Shown in pieces: positions 7,090-14,324 of a DNA stretch of 64,000 bases. Both the position numbers and the translations under genes were made by a program. Source of the stretch: Halomonas sp. SpR1 (lineage in GTDB: Bacteria; Pseudomonadota; Gammaproteobacteria; Pseudomonadales; Halomonadaceae); contig NZ_JAUAMB010000002.1 of assembly GCF_031010175.1 (NCBI RefSeq), forward strand, positions 186,001 through 250,000, given 5' to 3'. Numbering within the stretch: the first letter of the stretch is position 1; the number at the start of each line of letters is the position of its first letter. The notes under the pieces are model-generated. The model ran no database searches, was not told where the DNA came from, and saw only the letters and a list, made by a program, of their open reading frames with translations.

Positions 7090-8019
7090 TTAAGCAGCCA
7101 ATTGCTCCATGGCATCGCTATAGCCAGACCAGTTATCAACGCCCATTGCCTCCAAGGCGCGCAGCTTGGCTTGATCGGCTAGCAGCTGGTCGTATTCAGC
7201 ACGGCTTATGGTGACCGTCTCCAGTTCGCCAGCTAGATCCACGCCTATCCACTCGGGCTCATTTAGCTCGGCAGCGGCGGGGAGTGGTTCTGGTTCCGGC
7301 GTTGGTTGGGGTACCGGGGCTGGCGGTGGATTTCGCTTGGCTTCCTGTTCCGCTTTGAAGCGGCGTAGTTCTTCCAGCTCTTTGCGCTCGGCTTCGCGGC
7401 GTTGGTCCTCTTCGCGTAGGCGTCGGCGTTCGGCTTCGACTTCCGCTTGCTCGGCCGCTAAGCGTTCTTTTTCCAACGTTTGGCCGTGCTGTTCGCTGAT
7501 ACGCTTCAATACCTCGGCCTTGGCATCTTCGGCCTCGCTGGTGACGTCAAAGTAGCCGTCTGTATCAATCGCTACGGCTGCGTCGTGTAGCTCGGCGAGG
7601 CCAGTGGAATCCAGCCCCTCAGCGGTATCCAAGAAGCTCCAAATTTCGACGTTGATACGCTCGCGGAGTTTGGCGATGCGCTGTTGCTTCTCACGTTCGG
7701 CGCGCTCGTCTTCGTGCTGTTTGGCGTCTTTCAGTGGCTGTTCAATCGCCTGTAGCTTCTCCACCAGGTCTTTGCCGTAGCCGTTTACGCGGTCGATAAA
7801 GTCGCGGTGGGGCTTAGTGATCTCTTTCCGGAGTTTTTCAGTGCTGGTTCGGTAGGTGGTTAGCTCTTTGATGCCTTTCTTGCAGAGGGCGTAACCTTCT
7901 TTAGTCTGCACATTGGGCACGGTGCCGTATTGCTCTCGCAGCCCTGCCAGGGCCTGTTCAACGGCATCTAGTTTTACCAGTTCACCTTTGTACTCTGCGT
8001 TGGGGGCTGCGTTAGTCAT
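7090..8019 (-). CDS. Coiled-coil phage protein (DUF1351-like)
   Basis: 309 aa. An N-terminal helical domain (about 1-110, with KLRKEITKPHRDFIDRVNGY) is followed by a long charged coiled coil (about 165-230) and a Pro-rich linker (PPPAPVPQPTPEPEPLP). The layout matches DUF1351-type proteins found next to phage annealing proteins. It shares an ATGA overlap with the annealing gene, so the two are co-translated and probably act in the same recombination complex. Confidence 0.7.
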   Translation of the reverse strand: MTNAAPNAEYKGELVKLDAVEQALAGLREQYGTVPNVQTKEGYALCKKGIKELTTYRTSTEKLRKEITKPHRDFIDRVNGYGKDLVEKLQAIEQPLKDAKQHEDERAEREKQQRIAKLRERINVEIWSFLDTAEGLDSTGLAELHDAAVAIDTDGYFDVTSEAEDAKAEVLKRISEQHGQTLEKERLAAEQAEVEAERRRLREEDQRREAERKELEELRRFKAEQEAKRNPPPAPVPQPTPEPEPLPAAAELNEPEWIGVDLAGELETVTISRAEYDQLLADQAKLRALEAMGVDNWSGYSDAMEQLAA

Positions 8020-8861
8020 TGATCATTACCTCCTGGGTCGGCTAGCTGTTTTTTTGCTTCTTGCTCTGCGTAAAGACGGTGAAGGCCAGCATCACGAGCT
8101 TCGCTAATCATTTGCTGCCCTTTAGCGGGATCAACCCGGGCCATGCTGGCTTTATCGGGTATGCGTTGCAGAATTGAACTTGCTGCCAACGCGATGCTTT
8201 TGGGATGGGGGATTTTGTTGCGTAAGCTGTCGCACTCACGCTTTAGCCAGTCGGCATACTCTTGCCGGTACTTCTCAATTTCGGCGTCTTGATCTTCTGC
8301 CACCGCGATACGTGTCGCGGCCTGTTGGGCCTGGATGTAGTCTTTATTATCGAAGCGGCCGTAATAAACGTCGGCGGCGAACCCAAGTAGGGATAAACAT
8401 TTCTTGATGGCGTCGGTCACCGACTTTTTAGGTGCTTCGCCATCGGTTTTCCATTTGCCGGTACCGGTGCGATAAACAGCGCGGGTATGGCCAAATTGGG
8501 TAACCTCGCCACGCTCGCCGTTCCAGCGGTACCAGAGTGCCAGGCGAATAGTGTGGGTTTGCTCATGGGCGATTAGCTCGCCTTTAGTGCCTAAAACGGG
8601 AGCGCCGATATCGTAGCGCTCATCTTCGATGTGGTAGCCCCAACCGATGCCCATGGGGCCGAATAACTTGGTGGCTTGCTCGATGACGTACATCGCATCA
8701 AGCGTGGTGATTTGCTGGCCATCCACGTTGGCTTCTTTAACGGCCGTGGTTGGCGTCTTTTCAACTTCACGCCACAGCTCTAGGTGGTCGGCGCTATCGA
8801 CCACGCGATAACGCCCAGATGGCACTCGTATGCGAGGCTTCTCGCCCGTGGTTGGGTGCAT
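8016..8861 (-). CDS. ERF/Rad52-like single-strand annealing protein
   Basis: 281 aa from the ATG at 8861, with GGAG upstream. The segment DAIKKCLSLLGFAADVYYG is the conserved helix of Rad52/ERF-type phage annealing proteins. The C-terminal third is charged and helical. It should anneal complementary single strands during phage recombination, working with the SSB at 4908-5273. No exonuclease gene is evident nearby. A longer start at 8957 would run into the preceding gene and lacks a good ribosome site. Confidence 0.75.
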   Translation of the reverse strand: MHPTTGEKPRIRVPSGRYRVVDSADHLELWREVEKTPTTAVKEANVDGQQITTLDAMYVIEQATKLFGPMGIGWGYHIEDERYDIGAPVLGTKGELIAHEQTHTIRLALWYRWNGERGEVTQFGHTRAVYRTGTGKWKTDGEAPKKSVTDAIKKCLSLLGFAADVYYGRFDNKDYIQAQQAATRIAVAEDQDAEIEKYRQEYADWLKRECDSLRNKIPHPKSIALAASSILQRIPDKASMARVDPAKGQQMISEARDAGLHRLYAEQEAKKQLADPGGNDQ

Positions 8862-8935
8862 GCTGTATACTCCGTAAAGATCTTCCAGTCGTTGATCAAT
8901 GGCTCCTAACGTGTTCCCGCACGAAAGGGGCCTTT

Positions 8936-9226
8936 TTATTGATTGAGCGCTCGCCATTCGCTCAGAGCTTCGCGGGCCTCACGGAAGGACTCGCTGTGTT
9001 CGGTCATGCCGTCTTGGTCGCTGGCGACAAGCTGAACGGTTAAATCTGATAGGGCGCGAGCCATACGCTCGGCACTTTCATGGTGTTCTTGCGTAGCAAC
9101 CAGTAGCCGCTCCAGCTCTAAGTGATCGTGCTGGTTCAGGCTCGTGCTGTCTTTGGTGACTTGGTAAACCGCGGTGCCTGTGTTTTCATCCCAGCCAGCT
9201 TGACCAGTAACTCGCCAGTCGCTCAT
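8936..9226 (-). CDS. Small hypothetical early protein
   Basis: 96 aa from the ATG at 9226 with AGGAG upstream. It is mostly helical with a His/Glu-rich middle (HDHLELERLL). Its start overlaps the stop of the preceding gene (ATGA). Part of a run of six short coupled genes at the head of the leftward operon. Function unknown. Confidence 0.65.
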   Translation of the reverse strand: MSDWRVTGQAGWDENTGTAVYQVTKDSTSLNQHDHLELERLLVATQEHHESAERMARALSDLTVQLVASDQDGMTEHSESFREAREALSEWRALNQ

Positions 9227-9507
9227 GCGGCTCTCCTTTCGGCTTCGTTTTCTTCCTGCTCCCACTGCTCATCTTCGGCAACGTCCTTGGCCCAGGCGTA
9301 TAGCACCCGCTGGCCTGATAGCGGCTGAATATAGGCCTCGACCAAATCCGCAATGGTTGTTTCAGCCGTGAGCTCATCAACTGCACTGGTGAGGTCGCCG
9401 ACCTCATCTAGGTAAGCGGCAAACTTGGCCACGCCTTCGAGGTCGCCGTCGTGAATGGCTTCGGTGATCGACTCTGCGCGGAGCTGAATTTGAATTTCGC
9501 GTTTCAT
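9223..9507 (-). CDS. Small acidic hypothetical early protein
   Basis: 94 aa from the ATG at 9507, chosen because GGAG has proper spacing there; the TTG at 9519 does not. Strongly acidic (EDEQWEQEENEAE near the end), which is common among phage early anti-host or DNA-mimic proteins, though nothing specific can be claimed. It overlaps both neighbours by 4 bp. Confidence 0.65.
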   Translation of the reverse strand: MKREIQIQLRAESITEAIHDGDLEGVAKFAAYLDEVGDLTSAVDELTAETTIADLVEAYIQPLSGQRVLYAWAKDVAEDEQWEQEENEAERRAA

Positions 9508-9707
9508 GGCGCTCTCCAAATCTGTAGTAGCGGCTTAGCAGTGCCTGCTTGGCGTCTTGCATAGGCTGCCAGGCGTACTGCATTGGCTCGGTCGATGGGA
9601 TCGTTTAAATCAGGCTGGAAAGGGCGGCTGGCCAGTTTGGGGCGTTCACCTACAGCAAAGCCCTTGGCGCGACGCTGGGCGCGCTGCTCAATATGTGCGG
9701 CGTTCAT
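9504..9707 (-). CDS. Small basic hypothetical early protein
   Basis: 67 aa, basic (QRAQRRAKGFAVGERPK). AAGGTG precedes the ATG at 9707. It overlaps the upstream 54-aa gene by 20 bp and the downstream gene by 4 bp. Function unknown. Confidence 0.6.
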   Translation of the reverse strand: MNAAHIEQRAQRRAKGFAVGERPKLASRPFQPDLNDPIDRANAVRLAAYARRQAGTAKPLLQIWRAP

Positions 9708-9852
9708 GTCGTTTCACCTTAAAGATGAGTTCAAAGGGATAGCCGTGACGCTTAGCGGCGCGCTTAGCATTTTTGCGGCTACAAAAAAGCCCCAGGTCGG
9801 GGCGAGGGATAATCAAATGACGATACGGCTCACGCAGAATGAAGCGGCTCAT
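9688..9852 (-). CDS. 54-aa basic hypothetical protein
   Basis: A frame from ATG 9852 to TGA 9688 encodes MSRFILREPYRHLIIPRPDL and ends in a highly basic stretch (RKNAKRAAKRHGYPFELIFK). GAGGTG with 5-nt spacing precedes the start. It fills the gap between its neighbours with the same short overlaps as the rest of the operon, which supports it as real. Function unknown; the basic character fits nucleic-acid binding. Confidence 0.6.
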   Translation of the reverse strand: MSRFILREPYRHLIIPRPDLGLFCSRKNAKRAAKRHGYPFELIFKVKRHERRTY

Positions 9853-10000
9853 CCCACACCTCGCGGAGCTGCTTTCGTAGTTTCCGCTCCGCTAGCAGCG
9901 AGTCGATAGCCGTTCGTTTTGCATAACGAGACGACCCTTTCTCATCGTTGATTGCCCGCCGCTGGGATTTCGTAATTGGCAAAATGGGTTCTTGTTGCAT
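9830..10000 (-). CDS. Short hypothetical protein, first gene of the leftward operon
   Basis: 56 aa from the ATG at 10000, preceded by GGAGG. Rich in charged helical segments (YAKRTAIDSLLAERKLRKQL). First coding sequence after the left promoter and its leader, the position of N in lambda. It is basic, but too dissimilar to be called an N-like antiterminator. Confidence 0.6.
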   Translation of the reverse strand: MQQEPILPITKSQRRAINDEKGSSRYAKRTAIDSLLAERKLRKQLREVWDEPLHSA

Positions 10001-10107
10001 GATGACCTCCACTATTTGTCGTGCCGCCTCAGCTCGCAGTGCCATTGCGATGAATGAGGAAAGGGGAGAAGCGGCACGGGCATGGCGACTCTGCGAGAGG
10101 CCATGCC

Positions 10108-10133
10108 AAAAAGAAGCCCACCGGGCGGTGGGC
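10108..10133 (-). terminator. Leftward terminator inside the left operon leader
   Basis: GCCCACC (10116-10122) and GGTGGGC (10127-10133) form a 7-bp GC-rich stem with a 4-nt loop. Read leftwards it is followed by TTCTTTTT. It lies about 250 nt after the left promoter and before the first gene, like tL1 of lambda. Confidence 0.75.
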
Positions 10134-10385
10134 GAATGTGTGCACTTCCATGTGCGGAGTTACATCGGTGGAATACCCTCTCGGCGACATACCGTTTTGA
10201 ACGGAAAAGACACTCCCCGATGGCCCCTGTATGCCAAGGGCCAACGTTTCCCAGTACTTCGACAGCCCTGGGCGGCGTACTCCTAGCGAACTCTCGCGGC
10301 GTTACCCGCTACGGCTGGCTAGGCTCATCGTGTTGTTAAAGAGCGGTGGCCTATGAGGGCCTGAACCGGCTGCGCCGTGTTCGTG
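10108..10385 (-). ncRNA. Structured leader RNA of the leftward operon, or a short regulatory RNA
   Basis: Between the left promoter and the first gene lie about 280 bp ending in an intrinsic terminator. Read leftwards, the segment contains several potential stems (GGCCC/GGGCC and CCCAG/CTGGG pairs) before the terminator. A minus-strand frame (10029-10244) reads TFAHRPVGFFLA exactly over the terminator, a motif I remember from Ash/Icd-like phage ORFs. I therefore suspect an RNA element, such as a put-like antitermination leader or a C4-like antisense RNA, rather than a protein. Inference only. Confidence 0.4.
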
Positions 10386-10391
10386 CATATA

Positions 10392-10432
10392 AATTTATGC
10401 ACTAATGCATTTATTGTCAATGCATTAGTGCA
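10392..10432 (-). promoter_or_regulatory. Left operator/promoter (OL/pL-like)
   Basis: TGCACTAATGCATT (10398-10411) and AATGCATTAGTGCA (10419-10432) form a perfect 14-bp inverted repeat with a 7-nt spacer. On the minus strand a consensus -35 TTGACA (10420-10415) lies in the spacer and a -10 TAAATT (10397-10392) follows at 17 bp. The half-site motif recurs at 12930-12945 between cI and cro, so CI is the likely repressor. It would drive the recombination operon leftwards. Confidence 0.8.
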
Positions 10433-10451
10433 TATTTTTATGCACGGGCAC

Positions 10452-10474
10452 AAAAAAACCGCTCTAGAAAGCGG
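10452..10474 (-). terminator. Terminator of the cI operon
   Basis: CCGCT and AGCGG form a 5-bp stem with a 6-nt loop. Read leftwards it is followed by seven T residues. It separates the cI-cargo operon from the left promoter. Confidence 0.7.
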
Positions 10475-10576
10475 AAAAATATATAATTTTGTGTTTGAAG
10501 GTGGACGAGGTGCAGGATCCAAGTTCTGGCTTTTCGCCTTGAAGCCTATGTGTAGATAATTTTTGTTACATAGGGC

Positions 10577-11143
10577 CTATGGGTCTGGCTGATGGAGCCG
10601 TTCGCCTAGGTAATAGAGACACAAAAAAGTTACTGTCACAAGCTGAGAAAAAACTGTATACAGCATAAAAATATATCCATACCACATGCCTGTACCTAAG
10701 CGCTCATTGTCTATTAGATGTTCAATAATGCTGTTAAACGAAGGCCCTAGGCCAATTAAAATCAGTAATGTGATTGATTCAGCCGTTAAAAATGAGAATG
10801 TAAGTGCTAAAAAACGCCTTCTTGTCAAGGAGATAATATCGCCTAGATAATCTTTTATAATGGGCGTTGGCTCAGGCATATGCTCATCAATATCGTTTCT
10901 ATTAAAAGCCACAATAGCGGCTAAAGCCGCAATATAAAAACCAGGGAGAATTCCAGCTAAACTAGCAATGTTATCCTCTAAAAATCTCCAAGATAGAGGT
11001 TTTTCAGAATATAAATCACCTAAGCCAGTAATCACAGTAATTAATATGGCTAAAAGTAATGGTATGCCCCAGTCTACTACCCACTTTGAGTGATGCTGTA
11101 TTTTTAGATAAGCGTATGGTCTTAATATTGTTTGCGATAGCAT
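10577..11143 (-). CDS. Four-TM membrane protein, RexB-position candidate
   Basis: 188 aa with four predicted membrane helices (about residues 24-43, 60-81, 111-133 and 155-177) joined by short charged loops. AT-rich compared with flanking phage genes. Its ATG overlaps the stop of the upstream 325-aa gene (TAATG), so the two are tightly coupled, and a terminator follows. Gene order cI, soluble protein, four-TM protein, terminator, pL copies that of cI-rexA-rexB in lambda. The sequence itself is not recognisably RexB. A role in superinfection exclusion or abortive infection is inferred. Confidence 0.8.
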   Translation of the reverse strand: MLSQTILRPYAYLKIQHHSKWVVDWGIPLLLAILITVITGLGDLYSEKPLSWRFLEDNIASLAGILPGFYIAALAAIVAFNRNDIDEHMPEPTPIIKDYLGDIISLTRRRFLALTFSFLTAESITLLILIGLGPSFNSIIEHLIDNERLGTGMWYGYIFMLYTVFSQLVTVTFLCLYYLGERLHQPDP

Positions 11144-12120
11144 TAAGTTATCCTCAAGTGATACTTCATACTATTTTTAATATCGTTTATGATGTCTGTA
11201 TATGATGTGTTGTCGGCACTGTAGTTCAGTGAAGCTGTTTTGTTATAATACTCACAGTTTGTAGGGTCTGAATCAGATAGATCAAATTCAGCAGATTCAG
11301 TACCCTTTGTCTGCCCAGGAGGAGTGAAACGTAGCTTTGCATGATCTAAATCTGGCTTATCTTTTTTAATAGATCCAAGAAAAACCTTCAAATTGTCCAT
11401 TCTAGTGCCTGATGGAGCATTGAAATCTAGCTTAACATGAGTAGATTTTTCAATAAAATGCCCATGTTGATCCCATTTTTTAAATTTTTTCCTTGATACA
11501 AGCTCAAGACCTGAGATTTTACCATTTTCAATATCATTTTTCATCTGGCTGGATGGTACGCCGTCTACACGCACAGTGAATTTGAATTTACATTTTCTTG
11601 GATTTCCTCTGGTATCTTTAGAGCCATCAGGGTGGTTGTACTCAAAGTCTTTAGGATGTTTTGACTTAGACTCCCTAAACGCTTTATTAATTAAGTTAGT
11701 TAGTCGAGCCTTAGAAAAGCCGGACACTTTTTCAACTATCATTTCGCTTTCGCCATTTACTAGGCTTCTTTTGATCATGACATGACAAGAGAATTCCATT
11801 CTCTCGCTGTTTAGCTTTGTAATTTGATTTCTTTTGTTTGATTTTTCGTCGTAATAAGTTGGGTCTGAGTATCGGTCAGTTGTGAAATTGAATAGTATCA
11901 ATATGTATTTTGCATGAATCTCATAATTGACTATTACAAACTTCTCTTTGCCAGCTTCGTAAAAAACTCCTTTTGACAGACCCTCAATCAATAGGTCAGG
12001 AGCCCTAGATACTATTTTAGTTGAGAGAGGTGAGTTGGACTCATTAGCTTTTAGTTTATGCACGTGAGTACCAACAAAAGACAAACTATAAAAAGAAGCT
12101 TTTCTCTCTTTAGATATCAT
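11143..12120 (-). CDS. 325-aa soluble protein, RexA-position candidate
   Basis: 325 aa, soluble, Lys/Ser/Asp-rich, with no signal peptide or membrane helix and no motif I can name. It is noticeably AT-rich, suggesting recent acquisition. AGGGA precedes the ATG at 12120, 27 nt after the cI stop, so it is probably expressed from the CI maintenance promoter in the lysogen. It is coupled to the four-TM gene. By analogy with RexA it could be the sensor of a two-component exclusion system; this is inference from architecture only. Confidence 0.78.
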   Translation of the reverse strand: MISKERKASFYSLSFVGTHVHKLKANESNSPLSTKIVSRAPDLLIEGLSKGVFYEAGKEKFVIVNYEIHAKYILILFNFTTDRYSDPTYYDEKSNKRNQITKLNSERMEFSCHVMIKRSLVNGESEMIVEKVSGFSKARLTNLINKAFRESKSKHPKDFEYNHPDGSKDTRGNPRKCKFKFTVRVDGVPSSQMKNDIENGKISGLELVSRKKFKKWDQHGHFIEKSTHVKLDFNAPSGTRMDNLKVFLGSIKKDKPDLDHAKLRFTPPGQTKGTESAEFDLSDSDPTNCEYYNKTASLNYSADNTSYTDIINDIKNSMKYHLRIT

Positions 12121-12147
12121 TAGAAATTCCCTAAATGGCCATTTTTA

Positions 12148-12873
12148 TTAATCAAATACTTCCCACCAAAACACACGACCGATAATCTTCGGTGCATCTG
12201 GCCCCATCAGGCTGTGCGATTCTTCAGGGTATTCGTCGCTGTTATCGCTAACGAGGCGCACTCGACCAAGCGGCAATTTGTACAGCCGCTTAATCCGCAG
12301 CATGCCGCCATGATCGAGTGCATAGATTTTGCCGTCTATGATATGACGCGTGCCCTTGTCGATGGCGATAGGGGAGCCATCCGCAATTGTTGGCTCCATG
12401 GAGTTACCGCTAGCCGTGGCACAAGCTGCGTTCTCTGGCGAAACGCCGCGTTTAGCAAGCTTAGAGAGCGGAAACCGCATGGTGTAACCACCGTTCTCAA
12501 CAACTTGTGTGCGGCCATCGCCCGCGGCGAACTCGACCTCTCGGAAACAGGGAAGCTCAACCTCATCCGAGCGTAGTGGGCCAGCTTCATCCATCAATTC
12601 AGTATCATGCATAACAATATCGTTTGATGCATGTGGCGATGGTTTAGCTGGAGTGTCTCCTAAAGGCTCATATCCTCGAAGCTGGTCACCAGTAACACCG
12701 AAATAGCCAGCAAGAAGCGATACTTGCCTATCACTCGGATGTTCAATTTTACCGCTAAGTATGCGTGACAACGTGGATTGTGAGACACCGGCGTGTCTCG
12801 CCACTTCAGTAGGGCGCAATCCTGAAGAATTTATGAGGCGCTGAAGCACCTTACCAACCGTATCTTTTTGCAT
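12148..12873 (-). CDS. cI: CI-type repressor with HTH and S24 peptidase domains
   Basis: 241 aa from the ATG at 12873. N-terminal HTH (PTEVARHAGVSQSTLSRILS, about 21-40) and C-terminal LexA/CI-like S24 domain with Ser158 (GNSMEP) and Lys195 (LRIKRLY). Ala-Gly pairs at 97-98 and 117-118 are possible self-cleavage sites, implying RecA-dependent induction. Alternative in-frame ATGs at 12915 and 12936 lie inside the operator. A leaderless start at 12915 is possible, and no start has a strong ribosome site. It should repress both pL and pR through the shared TGCN(2)TAATGCA-type motif. Confidence 0.88.
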   Translation of the reverse strand: MQKDTVGKVLQRLINSSGLRPTEVARHAGVSQSTLSRILSGKIEHPSDRQVSLLAGYFGVTGDQLRGYEPLGDTPAKPSPHASNDIVMHDTELMDEAGPLRSDEVELPCFREVEFAAGDGRTQVVENGGYTMRFPLSKLAKRGVSPENAACATASGNSMEPTIADGSPIAIDKGTRHIIDGKIYALDHGGMLRIKRLYKLPLGRVRLVSDNSDEYPEESHSLMGPDAPKIIGRVFWWEVFD

Positions 12874-12907
12874 GAATGCAATGATTGCCGACCTTTGTGC
12901 ATACGGC

Positions 12908-12956
12908 AAATGCATTTGCTCTTGATTTTTATGCATTAACGCATATCCTATGCATA
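12908..12956 (+). promoter_or_regulatory. Right operator/promoter (OR/pR-like)
   Basis: A likely -35 TTGATT (12922-12927) and -10 TATCCT (12944-12949) with 16-bp spacing point to cro. The spacer holds TATGCATTAACGCATA (12930-12945), the same operator motif as at the left promoter. Further TGCAT half-sites lie at 12910-12916 and 12949-12956. The cI maintenance promoter must overlap this region on the other strand. Confidence 0.65.
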
Positions 12957-12980
12957 AGGCTCAACTCGGAGGAAATGTCC

Positions 12981-13178
12981 ATGTATGGCGAAGAGCTGGC
13001 CAAAAAGCTGGAGGCCATTCTGGCATCCGGGGCTACCTATAAGGCGGTTGCAGAGCGCGCTCAGTGTGACTCTTCCACCGTCTACCGGATTCGAACCGGC
13101 GCGATTGCAAACCCCAGTTACTCGGTTGGCCGCGCTATCGATGAAATGCATGCCGCGCTTAACAAAGCTGCGGCTTGA
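12981..13178 (+). CDS. Cro-like HTH regulator
   Basis: 65 aa with a single helix-turn-helix (YKAVAERAQCDSSTVYRIRTG). Divergent from cI and directly behind the right promoter, the position of cro. GGAGG at 12968-12972 gives 8-nt spacing to ATG 12981; the ATG at 12975 is too close. It probably competes with CI for the operators. Confidence 0.75.
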   Translation: MYGEELAKKLEAILASGATYKAVAERAQCDSSTVYRIRTGAIANPSYSVGRAIDEMHAALNKAAA

Positions 13179-13190
13179 TACAAACCGCCT

Positions 13191-13202
13191 GCCTGTGAAG
13201 GC
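13191..13202 (+). promoter_or_regulatory. GTGA-capped hairpin in the early right operon
   Basis: GCCT and AGGC flank a GTGA loop. It belongs to the family of GNRA hairpins seen before late genes, but lies 34 nt before the next start codon. Confidence 0.4.
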
Positions 13203-13236
13203 CGCGTACTCAGCACACCAGAAGAAGGAAGCCTTA

Positions 13237-13566
13237 ATGCTGAACCGTGAACCGCGTATTCCCACCACCCGTAAGGCGGAGGGCGAGCACCTGGATAACC
13301 CCGCTCGCGTGCGTTTTAAGGATTCGGAATACCTCGCGCTGGAACAGGTGGCCGCAATGCGCCATGGGGGCGTTATCTCCCACGCAATACGGGAGTGCGC
13401 TCTTGTGGGCATGGAGGTGATTAACCTCCGCCAAGACGTGCTGCTAAAGCGTTTGGCCGAAGGCCAGAGCATGCAAGCCGCACAAGACGAAATGGTGGAA
13501 GCGCTCATGGCGCACCTCATCGAAAACCGCATCACTGAGCAGATGATGCAGCGCCTACGCGCCTAG
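13237..13566 (+). CDS. Phage early regulator candidate, CopG-like
   Basis: 109 aa. The middle (ARVRFKDSEYLALEQVAAMR) resembles a ribbon-helix-helix region, followed by a helical C-terminus. It occupies the cII position after cro but does not resemble CII. AAGGAA precedes the ATG at 13237. Function inferred weakly from position. Confidence 0.6.
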   Translation: MLNREPRIPTTRKAEGEHLDNPARVRFKDSEYLALEQVAAMRHGGVISHAIRECALVGMEVINLRQDVLLKRLAEGQSMQAAQDEMVEALMAHLIENRITEQMMQRLRA

Positions 13567-13598
13567 CAGAAGGGCCGAACTAGGCCCGAGGAGTAACT

Positions 13599-13790
13599 GT
13601 GAACCGTGCAGTTTTAACACGCGCTTATCGGCTTATGCCGCCGGAGCATCAGGCGTTTGTAAGCCAGCAAGCGAAACAGCAGGGGGTAGCGGTGGAGGAC
13701 GTAATGCTCGACCACGCCATTGCTATCGCGGGGCCCCTTAAAGACCAGCTCTATGCAATGCGTCGAGAGCGCAGGTTGCGAGCTGTGTAA
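13599..13790 (+). CDS. Small hypothetical phage protein
   Basis: 63 aa starting at GTG 13599, preceded by GAGGAG. Helical, with a basic C-terminus (MRRERRLRAV). Third gene of the rightward early operon. Function unknown. Confidence 0.6.
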   Translation: MNRAVLTRAYRLMPPEHQAFVSQQAKQQGVAVEDVMLDHAIAIAGPLKDQLYAMRRERRLRAV

Positions 13791-13798
13791 AGAAAGTG

Positions 13799-13824
13799 CC
13801 TGACCGGGCTGCCGCCCGGCCAGG
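13799..13824. terminator. GC-rich hairpin after the third right-operon gene
   Basis: An 11-bp stem with one mismatch around a TGCC loop, without a clear T-run on either strand. It lies between convergent genes (13599-13790 and 13836-13928) and may act in both directions. Confidence 0.35.
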
Positions 13825-13835
13825 GCTTGGGGAAG

Positions 13836-13928
13836 TCAGAGGCGGCTAAGGACAACGATCAGCACCGTTAATGCAGAGATCGTTTTAGCCACATCTATTT
13901 TGACTTCCAGATTCAGGCGCTTTTTCAC
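13836..13928 (-). CDS. 30-aa membrane peptide
   Basis: GTG at 13928 to TGA at 13836 encodes a basic N-terminus (KKRLNLEVK) followed by one hydrophobic helix (TISALTVLIVVL). GGGGA precedes the start. It faces against the surrounding operon. Small single-TM peptides of this type occur in phage early regions. Role unknown; the short length lowers certainty. Confidence 0.4.
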   Translation of the reverse strand: MKKRLNLEVKIDVAKTISALTVLIVVLSRL

Positions 13929-14324
13929 GGCTATATCCCCGTGGTCAGCGACCTGAGGCCTCAGGTCATTAGAGACCTGGTTTTATATAGCGCCTTGCGA
14001 GCGCTCGCCGATATCGCGCTAGCAACGAGGGATCAGCGGGCAGGCACTGCAGCGGTTTACCCCGGGATTCCCAGGACTTGCTGGCGGCTCGTCCCCGACG
14101 AACGGCCAGGAGCCAAGGGAGTCGAGGCGCCCCGGGTTGCGGTGCCCTTTAGCCGCCGTGTCATGGGCGACAACCAGGGTTGACGGCCCTGGCACCGCTA
14201 AGCATAGCGAGTTGATAGGGCGGTAGGAAGGAAAGCGGCCCTGATAGGGCTAGAACAGAAACGCAAAAGCCCAGCATATCGCTGGGGAGCGTGCCGGGCT
14301 TTGAACATCCATAACGGGTTAATT
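13929..14324. other. Non-coding region before the replication gene, origin candidate
   Basis: About 395 bp without a convincing gene. It holds a perfect 18-bp palindrome (GACCTGAGGCCTCAGGTC, 13950-13967), further GC-rich inverted repeats, and near its end nested stems (CCCAGC/GCTGGG inside AAGCCC/GGGCTT) just before the O-like gene. It could contain the phage origin or a structured RNA. Lambda-type origins usually lie inside O, so this is a guess from position. Confidence 0.35.

Noticed and set aside
7208..7555. A 115-codon Ser/Arg-rich plus-strand frame
   Set aside because: It is the shadow of the coiled-coil gene on the other strand; its repetitive composition is explained by the Glu/Arg/Pro codons of that gene.
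10029..10244. A 71-codon minus-strand frame resembling Ash/Icd-like proteins
   Set aside because: It reads through an intrinsic terminator and has no good ribosome site; the resemblance may come from translating the hairpin. Kept as an RNA candidate instead.
10577..12120. Assignment of the two-gene cassette to Kiwa (four-TM KwaA plus ~315-aa KwaB)
   Set aside because: Sizes are similar, but gene order is reversed and I see no recognisable KwaB (DUF4868) signature; position behind cI fits a Rex-like reading better.
13941..14183. An 80-codon plus-strand frame in the gap before the O-like gene
   Set aside because: No ribosome site, Arg/Pro-rich sequence typical of a random frame in GC-rich DNA, and it spans palindromes that look non-coding.
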